From Hypericum androsaemum (taxonomy: Eukaryota; Streptophyta; Magnoliopsida; Malpighiales; Hypericaceae), in contig OZ023186.1 of NCBI GenBank assembly GCA_963995505.1, forward strand, positions 8,501,570 to 8,565,569: a stretch of 64,000 nt of DNA, in the 5' to 3' direction. Of the stretch, positions 23,071-33,057 are shown piece after piece. Each line of letters starts with the position of its first letter. Within the stretch, counting starts at the first letter, position 1. The notes beneath the pieces are model-generated. The model saw only the letters and a program-made list of their open reading frames with translations. It did no database searches and was not told the DNA's origin. The position numbers and the translations under genes are program-made.

Positions 23071-23439
23071 ACTTACTAGCAAATACGCACGCGCGATGCG
23101 AGTGCCATTATGTTTCAAAACTCGCAAAATATATCGTTTACTGATTTTCATTTTTAAGATGTACATGAATAAGATGCTCTCTTACATATTTAATTACAGT
23201 ATTTTATTTTTTGATTTACCTAAGATGTCACAAAAACTTCTTTGTACACGATGCACCATCGTCGCCGTCGCATGTCTTCGGAAGAGAAGGGAGAGGAGTT
23301 ACAGGAGAGAGAAAGGGACTTGAATCCCGCCGCTACCGTTAAAGGGGAGTTCGAGCTCCCGTACAGTCGCCCGCGCCTACCATGTACGTCGAGGATAGTT
23401 TTGGCATTTCCACAGTGTAACACCAAACCACCTTAAAAA

Positions 23440-23808
23440 GAGGTTTTTTTAGGGAAAATTATGTTCAGGTCCCTGTAATTTGGCGTCCCTCCCTCTAAGG
23501 TCCCTGAGTTTCCAAAATCTATGTTGTTGTCCCTGTAGTTTGGTTTTAGAAACTCTCGAGTCCTTGATGGCTCTTTTTTTCATTTTTGGTCATGGAAATG
23601 ACCAAAATACCCTTAAATAAAAAATAAAAATTATTTTTTGTTTAAGGGTATTTTGGTCATTTCCATGACCAAAAATGAAAAAAAGAGCCGTCAGGGACCC
23701 GAGAGTCTCTAAAACCAAACTTCGGGGACGTCAGGAACGATTTCGGAAATGCAGGGACCCCAGAGGGAAGGACGCCAAACTACAAGGACCTGAGCATAAT
23801 TTTTCCTT
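23440..23808. mobile_element. Palindromic TIR element (Mutator-like MITE)
   Basis: The ends GGGAAAATTATGTTCAGGTC and GGAAAAATTATGCTCAGGTC are inverted. The arms stay complementary almost to the centre at about 23620-23640, where GGTCATGGAAATGACC and its mirror copy GGTCATTTCCATGACC frame an AT-rich loop. An inserted T-rich flank (TTTTTTA) is seen on both sides. No coding capacity. Confidence 0.75.
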
Positions 23809-23809
23809 T

Positions 23810-24985
23810 TTTATTATAGTAAGATGTAAGGGTTTTTGCCCCTACAATTCAAAAAAAATGCTGTTATAATCGTACATCCATTCAGTTTATAGAAAAGAAC
23901 GTATGAAGTATCTTGAATGAACACCAATGCATACTCCAAAGTACTAATCCATATTGTGTCCAAAAATATAATTCTTTAATTAAAATTAATGGCATTTTAA
24001 CTAATATTGATTTATCCATAAATCGTATCCAAAATCGAGTATTGTCATTAATTAATTATTTAAGTAAATCAACTCTCATTAATTAATTCTTATCTAAAAT
24101 AATAAGAATTATTAATTCTTATTTCTTTAGTTTAGACTTTAGAACAGTAAATAAGTTTATGTCGTCAAATTTGAAATTTTTAATGCGTTCCTAAAATTGA
24201 AAAGCAACACCTCACAAATAAAGAGACAAATAACCATAGTTTTCAAAAAGGACCGAGAGGTTGACCCAAATTTTTGTCCGACCTCTGGGTCAACTGTCCT
24301 CACCGACATGACCGGCGATCGAACCGGATATTTTTAAATTATAAATGAATAATAAATATATGTTTATCTCAATAATAAATATATGTCCACCTTGAAAAAT
24401 TAGCCCAAACTTACAGGAACCAAAATGATTTTTGTCCCATGAGAAAGTTCTAGATTCCTAGATTAGGTTGTATTTAATTATTACTCCACGCAGGCCTCAC
24501 TTCAACTTCAAAGGAAGGCCATGTCCCTTTCCTCCTTACCAAAAAAAAAGCTTCCTCCTTCCTCTTTCTGTTTTTCGTCTTCTTCAAGCTCCAGGCCATC
24601 TCCACCCATCTCCACCAGCATTTCTCCATTAACAACCTCCTTTTCTATTCCTCCAGCCTCGTCTCCCTAACTTTTCCTTCCTTTTTCTCCTTCGATAATC
24701 CTCTATTGCGCGTGCCTCCTTTCCCATCAAGCTTGTCGAAAAAAATAATAAAAAGAAACAGGAAGCAAGTGAAAGAGAGATGTCAAGATCCTCGTCGGGG
24801 CTTCTAGAAGGCGAGTTCGACTCGCCTGGTGCGTTGGTCCCCTTCCTCGGGGCCCACACCGGTGGTTTCACCACGGTCTCAAAGAATTCTGTGGGAGTGA
24901 GACGGCCGTGGGTTGGCTTTAATTTTATTATGGCTTTTTGATTAAGTATAATTTTGACATTTCTAGTTGTGGGAACAAAAAAAGG
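23810..24985. other. AT-rich noncoding; fragments of TIR ends
   Basis: About 24240-24340 resembles one end of a hAT-type MITE (TTTTCAAAAAGGACCG) without a matching right end. A C-rich stretch at 24530-24720 has frames but no recognised family. Confidence 0.35.
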
Positions 24986-24988
24986 CGT

Positions 24989-24992
24989 TTAC

Positions 24993-25043
<51 letters not shown>
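24989..25043. repeat. (TA)n microsatellite
   Basis: A run of about 25 TA dinucleotides. Confidence 0.95.
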
Positions 25044-25045
<2 letters not shown>

Positions 25046-25698
25046 ACCCTAAAGAGTGGGTTTGGGAGCATACCGCCAAAAAAATTGAAAATTATGTCAT
25101 CGTACTCGTGCATGTATAAGTATTGGCCCCACCGACAATTGAAATAGCAGAACTTGGACTAAGATTAAGATGTTGATCTACTTATTCAAAGCATATATTA
25201 ACTATATTAATTTACTCCAATGAATATAAAAATATCATGCTAATCGGAGTGGAAGGCAATCAGAAATTGCTGATGATTTTATGAATCGCCACAACGTACA
25301 GATTGGACACACTCATCTAGCATTACCCCTTTTTATTTTAACTGAAAAAATAATTTTGACATTTTTACGTTGTAACAATAAACTACCTAAACAAATTTAT
25401 TTTATTATAGTAAGATTAACTATCAATTTTACATAAACGGAATTTTTTAAACCCCGGTAATAAATCCAGCATCCAGCGACCTGGGTTCGATCTTGATAGG
25501 ACCTCCTTTTTTTAGTTTTTTCCTTAAAACAAACATCACCTTCTTTCTTAAAACTGATCTTCTCTCTCCATTTTTTTTAGAAGTCTCTTCACTTTCCTGC
25601 TCTAAAAAAAGTGGATCTGTACAAAACCCTTTTAATCGTACCCGACCCGAAGAAACGGGGTCGCTCATCTCAAACTCAACTGCCCATCACAAAGAAAC

Positions 25699-26127
25699 GC
25701 CCTTGACCTCGACTCCGACGTCAACACCATCGTCCTCTCCGGCACTGGCGACCACTTCTGCGCCGGCATCGACCTCGCCACCCTCTCCTCCACCACCGCC
25801 GTCCCCGACTCTGATCGAGCCCGGTCCAGCGAGAGCCACCAGAGGGACATCAAGTACCTCTAGGATGCCGTCACTGCCGTCGAAGGGTGCCGGAAGTCGT
25901 CACCGCCGTCGAGGGGTGCCGGAAGCCGGTGGTCACCGCCGTCGAGGGGCAAGGTGGACATCGTCACCGCCTGTGACATCAGGTACTGCACGACCGACGC
26001 GTTCTTCTCTGTGAAGGAGGTCAACCTGGCGATAACAGCGGACCTCGGGACGCTCCAGCGGCTCCCGCCATCGTCGGGTACGGGAACGCTGTCGAGCTGG
26101 CATTGACGGGACGGAAGTTCTCGGGCC
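25699..26127 (+). pseudogene. Dienoyl-CoA isomerase / enoyl-CoA hydratase-like gene fragment
   Basis: The frame reads ALDLDSDVNTIVLSG, then GDHFCAGIDLATLSS (oxyanion-hole region of the crotonase fold). It ends at a stop in KYL*DAVTAVEGCRK. After a local duplication of the VTAVEG-coding piece it continues in another frame as VDIVTACDIRYCTTDAFF and VNLAITADLGTLQRLP, then VELALTGRKFSG. This order fits peroxisomal delta3,5-delta2,4-dienoyl-CoA isomerase (fatty-acid beta-oxidation) of plants. The GC content is far above the AT-rich surroundings. No introns are visible and both ends of the gene are missing, so it is a captured or retroposed fragment. Confidence 0.8.
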
Positions 26128-27299
26128 AGTATCTTACACGATGATCCTGATTTCTTCCATTCTAAAATCTTAGTTAATTGAAAGGGTACTTTAGATATTT
26201 TTCGAGTATCAGAATAAAAAAGGAGGTTTACATTATTATAGTAAGATATAGATTCTACTGTAACTTAATAGTTGTGAACTTAATCGTTTATTATAGGAAT
26301 AAAGATCACATATCTCATCTATTTACTGAAGAAGTCTAATACACACCATATACTTAAAATTAGTCCATTCAAATCTTTATACTACTCCAAATGGGCCAAT
26401 TCACACCACTTTCCCGACATCTCATCCTTTTATGGAACCTTTTTTGTTATATTAAATATGTCACGTTAGCTTAAATACGTCACTTCAGTCTCAAATACCC
26501 CACGCCATTAGTCATCTCTCTTCATAGACCCAAACCCCAACCTCCTTCAATTTCTAAAATCTTTAAAAATTTGTAAACACGATAACTTTTTTTATTAATG
26601 GAAATTGCTAAAGAATCTTTTCAAATTTTCAATAAAACAATATATTTTCTTTACAAAAAGAAAACAGGAAGCACATAAACCTTATCTCTAGAGATTTGTA
26701 TCATACCAGTGGCCACTATCTACTCTTGCTAATTGTAAAGTATATGGTGTAAAATGATTTAAAATTTAGTGAAAGGGTTAATTGTAGTTCTTAGAGATGT
26801 AGAGAGATTTATGTGATATTTATTCTACTTTTCTTTAATTGCATGGAGAATTGATGTCGGTTATATATTATTCATGGAAAGTAGATATATATATGTGTGT
26901 GGGAAAAAAGGCACCGGAACAGCGCGCCTAACAGTATGTACTGCTGACCGACGCACAGTTCACAAGTGCCAAATTTTTTTTGAAAAAAAATTAAAATGTC
27001 AACGAATGATAACTTATGATTTGTTTTGAATTTTTAGCGTTACAATATATTTTCAGAAAATAAATTTAGAAATCTAATTACAGCTTTGCATTTTTAAAAT
27101 CAATGCACCATCGAGATTGCGTGTCGTTGAATTTTTTTTATGTGCCTTGAAAATTTTGATGTAACATTGTGATGTGCTGTTAGACTTGTTAAAAAAATGA
27201 CAGGGGTGTAGTGAGAATCGAACTCATGACCTCACCACACCCAAAGTGACAATCTGGACTTGTTATGAATGAAATGCGCGCGGGGAAATTTTATTTTTT
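26128..27299. other. AT-rich noncoding
   Basis: A segment at about 27200-27270 on the minus strand has a B-box-like GAGTTCGATTCTCAC and could be a SINE relic. Nothing else is recognised. The sequence after 26236 repeats the TTATTATAGTAAGAT motif seen at 23808 and 25401. Confidence 0.35.
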
Positions 27300-27580
27300 T
27301 CAAGAAGTGGAAGTAAATAAGACAATATCCTTGCTCACTGAGCAAGACGAACATACCAAATTTGCACAGTTAACTTTATCTTCATCAGATGTTTCAGACT
27401 GCTCAATTCATCTAACCGAAAAATATTATAGAAGATAGAGAAACGATCACACGTATTAGGGCAATACTCTAGTCATTTTCGATTCAATATACAAAAGAGG
27501 GTCTTGCAGCTCTTGGAATCGGTCATCGGATCCAACCGCTATCAAAATCTAACTACAGTCACCAAATATGTGAGGCCGCC
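27300..27580 (-). repeat. Extra, displaced copy of MSH7-like exon 6
   Basis: The minus strand reads IEQSETSDEDKVNCANL (about 27358-27415), a second version of the exon that appears at 28157-28222. It lies beyond the BED exon. The same displaced copy is present at about 55990-56258 next to MSH7-like copy 3, so the duplication predates the block duplication. Confidence 0.7.
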
Positions 27581-27585
27581 TTACC

Positions 27586-29905
27586 TTAGCTGCTTGTTTC
27601 CTGCGATGGATGTTTAGGTGGCCTCCGCTTGCAAGTTATCTTCATATGATTGCCCAAAGAAGGCGTTCCATTTCTTGATGGATCAGCCGCGAAAATATAT
27701 CCGCAAAGTTTACACTTAGCCTTCCACCTACCGGCTTCGTCCTTGTACCTGATGAAATTATTCCAAACATTTGATGTTAGCTGGCGCGGACTCTTCCCAT
27801 CATTCCTAGAACGGGCTTGAACGGAAGTGATAGTGGATGGAATGTATATTCGAGCCTCGACAATCTCCTTTGGATCCTGCAAATTCAGTAAATGAGATAA
27901 AGCATAACTAATTTTCCTACAATCTGTCAAGAAACTAGACATACAATTGAGTTACAGAATGTGTTCTCTAGATCATTTGTATTTATGTAGAGGTTGTCAT
28001 AAGACTAAAACATAACTTGTTTAGGAAAACATATTAGAAATTCTGCAGACACTGTCAACGGAATAGTAAATGGCAGAAGACTGCTAAATCTGTCAATGCA
28101 TGAATTTGAAGCAAATAACATCATATCCTTGCTCTTAAGAGTAAGATGAACATACCAAATTTGCACCATTAGTTTCATCTTGGTCAGATATTTCGAGCTG
28201 CTCAATTCTTCCAACCTTGTATCTGAAAATAAAGAAGATAGAGATACGATGAGAGACCGTAGCTACCAACGAAGTAATTTGTTCCGAAAAGATCTTTTCA
28301 ACATCAACAGTTAGACAATGAAGAGAAAAACAATAAGCATGATTAAGTTCTGATGATGTTCTACCCCCGAGTGACGAGCTTTCCTACAACATCATCTATA
28401 ATGCTTTCAGATACGGTGACCTGACAAACAAACGGCAAATAAGTTGTATCAAATGCTAGAACTGCAGAATCAATCACATAAGAGAAACTAGTTTTCCAGG
28501 CACCTGGCTACATTTGCCAATGCTGCTTGATGTTGGTTTCCGATTAAGCTCCATATGGCCAATTTCCGCGTCCAGTTCGTAGAGCTCATAGAATTTTTCC
28601 CTGCATTTAAAAATATTGACCAAGAGATCAACACTAATTACTCATGATCCGGATCGTGAAATTGCAATTACCAAACAAAAGAGAAAAAGCAACAGACGAA
28701 CCACTTTGAAGAAAAGCACAGCATCCATGTACTGAGACTTAAACCTCCAATACTGCTTCTGGGACGCTGACATTTCCTCCAACGCATCAGGCTAAATATA
28801 CAGCGTCTTCTTATCGTAAAGAGGGTTGTCGGGTCCCCTTCTATTAGCATCCTGAATTCTCGAAGGATCAGGCCACTCGAACTTGCTGGTTGGTTCCCAC
28901 CAAAAGAGCAACTTGCTGGCTGACTCTGCATTCTCAGTGCTATCTTTGCTGAATGCTTCTGGTGGCTCTTGTTCAATCTTCGCCCTTTTGTCTGATTCCA
29001 GCAACAAGGACAGATCATTCAGGACCCGACACGCGGCGCTCTCCAGCTGAAATCGCTTGAAACCCGGAACTACAGGTCGCACAGCCAGCGTCTCCGAGCT
29101 GGGAACATCATCCTTCCCATGAAAAACAGACACACTGCCTTCCTTCAACACTTCATCCGACTCGATCGATCTACCAGACAGGAAACCAATCTTTAGTTTA
29201 ACATAGAACAAGGTACAAAATCAGCATTTTTGAAACTGAACTATTATAAAACCATAACAGAACAGCCCCAATTCCACTGGTTTCAGATTAATTTTTGAAC
29301 AATTTTACTGTAGATCGTAATTCTCATTAATACACAAAAAAAGTTCAACCCGAAAATATTATTGCTCAGTGAAATTCTAGAGCTTATATAATGAACAAAT
29401 CATGCATTTTATATCCCTTCAAAAAAAATCATACATAAAAAAGAAAAAAAAGTGAAACTGAATATGACTACATTCTTTCTTCAATTTTGGAGGGAACAAC
29501 ATCTCAATATTATTTTTTGATGAATTTGAAATAGCGGAATCTTCTTGAAGCCCTCAGTGCATTTAATTATGGGCTAGTCGTCGTACGTAATTAAATACAA
29601 ACAAGAAAACAAAGTAAGAGAAAAGAAAAAAATGATTCGTTACCCTATGTCTCGGGGGGTTTCTTTTGGATCGGCCTTGACGAACTTGTGCTTGATAGCG
29701 GAGAAGATAGAGGAGCCTCCCCCGGAATCAGAGTTCCCGGGGAGGGCATGGCATGGCATGGCGATTTTTCCGGTGGGGGATCGGCGGCTCTCGCCTCCAG
29801 CAGGAACGGGGGAGAGCCGTTTCCGGGTGGAGGCGCGGCGTTTCGATCCGCTACCTTGGGCTGGGGCTTCTGGAGGAAGGAGAGTATTGATGTTTGGCTC
29901 TCCAT
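27586..29905 (-). pseudogene. MSH7-like with 3' BED zinc-finger exon, copy 2
   Basis: Minus strand. The start exon (ATG at 29903-29905) reads MESQTSILSFLQKPQPK, the MutS-homologue N-terminal PCNA-binding type motif, and reaches HKFVKADPKETPRD only after a frame jump caused by a 5-base gain in a CATGG run near 29750. The large exon 28702-29190 includes SKLLFWWEPTSKFEWPDPS and SASQKQYWRFKSQYMDAV but has a stop at 28792-28794. Exons follow for GKFYELYELDAEIGHMELN, VTVSESIIDDVV and YKVGRIEQLEISDQDETNGA (28222 on), a clear match to MSH7 just before the MutS connector. The last exon, 27586-27876, has an intact BED finger (CKLCGYIFAADPSRNG then HMKITC) and a stop. It is broken in the MSH7 part and intact in the BED part. 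Confidence 0.8.
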
Positions 29906-30310
29906 TTTCCTGAAGAGAGAAATGGGTGGTTGAAGGAGGGAAAATAAATATATGGGACTTTGTTTTGGCGCCAAATTTCAAAGTGGTCGGAAGTTAAAAG
30001 TTCTTCTAGTCATATTTACCCGCCCACGGGTGATTAGTAAAAAAATTTAACTAAAATTCAAGAAATGAGTACAAGATTAAATTTACAGGTGCCATTTAAA
30101 AAAGTTTAGATTTTTTTAAAAACGATAAATTAGTTTTTAGAAGGATAAATAAATTAATACTTTGATAGCAAAGGGAAAAATTTTCTTTTAATTTTGCATA
30201 ACTCTTCGAGTACACCAAAAAATTTAGGAAAAATTACTCTTAGAACTCTAGTGTTTGGTAAAATAGACGTTCGAGATTATACAATTTATCTTCTGATTTT
30301 ATAACCCTCT

Positions 30311-30420
30311 TGTGATACCCCGTAAATAATATGTATTGTCTGAAACGCTTAAGTGATTTGATTTGACTATCCATATCAACAAGGTGCACCTTTTTTTGTT
30401 ATACTCTTGGATCCATCACT
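30311..30420 (+). mobile_element. Cassandra-type LTR, 5' fragment
   Basis: TGTGATACCCCG onward matches the first 80 or so bases of the solo LTR at 11562, up to ACAAGGTGCACC, and then diverges. It lies immediately left of the short copia element, which may have inserted in or near it. The 5S-like core is absent. Confidence 0.65.
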
Positions 30421-30425
30421 GATGT

Positions 30426-30630
30426 TGTTAGAGATGTCAAGAAATTGAAGAGAAAATTTTGTGGGCTTGTTTCCTATTCTATTCGGACTAGGTTTTGGAC
30501 TTTGTGACTCGGATCCATCAATAAAATTTCTCCTTTCTCACCGTGGACGTAGGCACTAGGCCGAACCACGTAATTCTCTTGTTCCGTGTTCTTTGTGCGA
30601 TCTTGTTCTCTAGTTGCTGAATTCCTAACA
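30426..30630 (+). repeat. 5' LTR of short copia element
   Basis: Starts TGTTAGAGATGTC and ends TTCCTAACA. It is nearly identical to the 3' LTR but lacks about 84 bases that the 3' LTR retains (between ...GGTTTTGGACT and TTTGTGACTCGG). It is preceded by the target duplicate GATGT (30421-30425). Confidence 0.95.
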
Positions 30631-30657
30631 ATTGGTATCAAGAGCTTGGGTTGGAGG

Positions 30658-32289
30658 ATGACGGACGGCGCAAAGTTTGCTCTTGTGAAATTCGATGGTT
30701 CTTCGAATTTTGGGTTATGGCAAAGGCGTGTCAAGGATCTCCTCGTGCAACAAGGGATGGTCAAGGCGGTGGCGATAATTCGCTTGTGCTTGGCGGATGA
30801 TGTGATGTATCACGTCATGGATGAGGAGTCACCAGCTGAGGTATGGAAGAAATTGGAGGCAAGGTATATGTCTAAGTCTTTGTCGAACAAGCTTTATCTT
30901 AAGCAAAGATTGTACGGGCTCAAGATGAAGGAGGGCTCGGATTTGAGCCAACACATTAATGGTTTCAGTCAACTTGTGAGCGACTTGAGAAAGGTTGATG
31001 TGAAGTTCGAGGAAGAAGACAAGGCATTGTTGCTCCTGAATTCTTTACCTAGCTCCTACGAAAATTTGGTTACAACTCTAACTTGGGGGAAGGAGTCCCT
31101 GGTGTTGGAAGATATCACAAGTGCTCTGCTAGGGTTTCATCAAAGAAGGAAAATTGACGATGAACAAGCGGAAGGGCTAGTTGTGAGGGGTAGCCATGGT
31201 GATCGTAGTGGGGCAAAAGACAGGAAGGGATCCAAGTCGTGGTCAAGGAAGTCCAAGGGAAATTGCTTCGAGTGCGGAGAAAAAGGGCACGTGAAGAAGG
31301 ATTGTCCAAAAAGAACTCGGGATCGCGAGGAAAAAGGATCAGGTTCCGTGAATGTGGCCTCACATTCGGACGGGTCAGATGGTGATCTTCTTTCTGTTTT
31401 GTCAAGTCCAAAGCATTCTGATTCCTGGATTTTGGATAGCGCTTGCTCTTTCCACATAACGCCCAAAAGAGGGTGGTTCGACACCTACAAGTTCGTTAAT
31501 TCAGGTATGGTGACTATGGGTGATGGTTCTACTTGCAGAATTGCTGGCATAGGTGATATCCAAATCAAGATGTGCGATGGTGTTGAGAGAAAATTGTGTG
31601 GGGTTAGGTATGTTCCGAAGTTGGAGAGGAATTTGATCTCGTTAGGAGCCTTGGATTATAGTGAGTACAACTATAATGTTGTAGGCGGGCTAATGGAGGT
31701 GGAGAAGGATGCTGTGGTGGTGATGAAGGGTGAAAGGAATGCTAGGAACACCTATAGGTTAGTGGGGAACACGATTGTAGGTAGAGTCACATCATTGGGT
31801 TCCGATAGAGGGAAGAAAAGCTCTTGTGTGATGGAGCGAAAGCTTGACATGAATGGTTTGAGTGGAGTTGGGATTCACGGAGACAAAGTTAGCAAGTTCC
31901 CGCTATGGTTGTCTAAAGAGACGTGCACGTCAAAGGTGTTGGGTAGGTTTTGCATGGAGAATGCAAAGCCGTTGGTAGCACCACAGGTGAATCGGGTATC
32001 TCACTCAAGGCCGAACGGTAGAGTTCGTGGCATGTCAAGGGTTCTACTTGGTAGAACAAAAGGTTGCCCTTTGTATGCTATGGCATGTAGCATTAGTATG
32101 AGGCAAGAAGGTCCAGCGGAGAAGCAGTTCGAGGTTGCGGAGCATGGGGTTGACCGGAAAATAGAGAGCGCATCTATTGGTCACAAGTTTGCTTCAGCAG
32201 GTGGACTTGCTAGTTGGAGTTCGATGGAGATTGGAGGGAAGACGCCAAGCAAGCTCGAAAGCTCGAGCTTGGGGGCTGGCTCCAAGTGA
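30658..32289 (+). CDS. Copia gag-protease polyprotein, intact frame
   Basis: The start is the ATG at 30658, 27 bases after the LTR, giving MTDGAKFALVKFDGSSNFGLW and 543 residues. In order: a UBN2-type gag domain (YMSKSLSNKLYLKQRLYGLK, LLNSLPSSYENLVTTL), a CCHC zinc knuckle (CFECGEKGHVKKDC, about residue 202), then an aspartic-protease region in which the usual DSG(A/C) reads WILDSACSFHITP, so the glycine is replaced by alanine. The following region GVRYVPKLERNLISLG is normal copia sequence. About 190 C-terminal residues are diverged pol-derived sequence ending SSLGAGSK. The long open frame in a pol-less element suggests selection on gag or recent formation. The altered active site suggests the protease may be inactive. 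Confidence 0.85.
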   Translation: MTDGAKFALVKFDGSSNFGLWQRRVKDLLVQQGMVKAVAIIRLCLADDVMYHVMDEESPAEVWKKLEARYMSKSLSNKLYLKQRLYGLKMKEGSDLSQHINGFSQLVSDLRKVDVKFEEEDKALLLLNSLPSSYENLVTTLTWGKESLVLEDITSALLGFHQRRKIDDEQAEGLVVRGSHGDRSGAKDRKGSKSWSRKSKGNCFECGEKGHVKKDCPKRTRDREEKGSGSVNVASHSDGSDGDLLSVLSSPKHSDSWILDSACSFHITPKRGWFDTYKFVNSGMVTMGDGSTCRIAGIGDIQIKMCDGVERKLCGVRYVPKLERNLISLGALDYSEYNYNVVGGLMEVEKDAVVVMKGERNARNTYRLVGNTIVGRVTSLGSDRGKKSSCVMERKLDMNGLSGVGIHGDKVSKFPLWLSKETCTSKVLGRFCMENAKPLVAPQVNRVSHSRPNGRVRGMSRVLLGRTKGCPLYAMACSISMRQEGPAEKQFEVAEHGVDRKIESASIGHKFASAGGLASWSSMEIGGKTPSKLESSSLGAGSK

Positions 32290-32491
32290 TTGAACTAAGG
32301 TGGTGAGAAAGTTGAGATAATCTTATTGATGGCGGTGTATCTATGGTCAAGGTGGAGCTGGTAGAGTCGGTTTGGTTCCTCAAGTTCTCATAGTTCTTCA
32401 TATGGCGGTCTTTCATTAAGGTGGAGTTTGTTGAAGTTCGGATGGAGCTTCATGGTTCATCCATGGGATGATTTCTCGCCAAGGTGGAGAT

Positions 32492-32779
32492 TGTTAGAGA
32501 TGTCAAGAAATTGAAGAGGAAATTTTGTGGGCTTGTTTCCTATTCTATTCAGACTAGGTTTTGGACTCCTAATTTGACCTAGATAGCTTACTTGATGTAC
32601 AAGGGTTTGCCTCTATATAAAGGCATGTTACCCTAAGGTTTTGTATAGCTTTGTGACTCGGATCCATCAATAAAATTTCTCCTTTCTCACCGTGGACGTA
32701 GGCACTAGGCCGAACCACGTAATTCTCTTGTTCCGTGTTCTTTGTGCGATCTTGTTCTCTAGTTGCTGAATTCCTAACA
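32492..32779 (+). repeat. 3' LTR of short copia element
   Basis: 288 bases, TGTTAGAGATGTC to TTCCTAACA, with a TATA-like CTCTATATAAAGGCATG in the middle that the 5' LTR has lost. It is followed by GATGT. Confidence 0.95.
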
Positions 32780-33057
32780 GATGTCGTCAATCATTTTTTT
32801 GTTATTTTATATTTGGAATGACTATTATACCCTTGCTCCGGCCAACTAAAACTTCTAGTCATCTTCTCCACTTATTTTTTCGGTGAACACCAACTCTGGT
32901 CATATCTCAGACTACCTTCCGATCACTTTTTTGTCGAAAACAAAAAAATAAACAACGACGTGCTTGCTGATGACCGGAGAACCTTTTACCTTTTTAAGCT
33001 ACACTCACCACACTTGGAAACAAATAAGCGAACCCAAAATCCGTGGGAAATAAAATC

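Larger units (their letters stand above)
30426..32779 (+). mobile_element. Short Ty1/copia element with gag-protease only (TR-GAG-like)
   Basis: Both LTRs are present (30426-30630 and 32492-32779) and are flanked by identical GATGT duplications (30421-30425 and 32780-32784). A primer-binding site for initiator Met-tRNA (TGGTATCAAGAGC, 30633-30645) follows the 5' LTR, and a purine tract AAGGTGGAGA precedes the 3' LTR. The interior holds one frame with no integrase, reverse transcriptase or RNase H, so movement would need enzymes supplied by another element. Confidence 0.9.

Noticed and set aside
29640..29981. Long overlapping ORFs on both strands at the MSH7-like start
   Set aside because: They are shadows of exon 1 in other frames. 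Only the frame starting at 29905 matches the N-terminus of copy 3.
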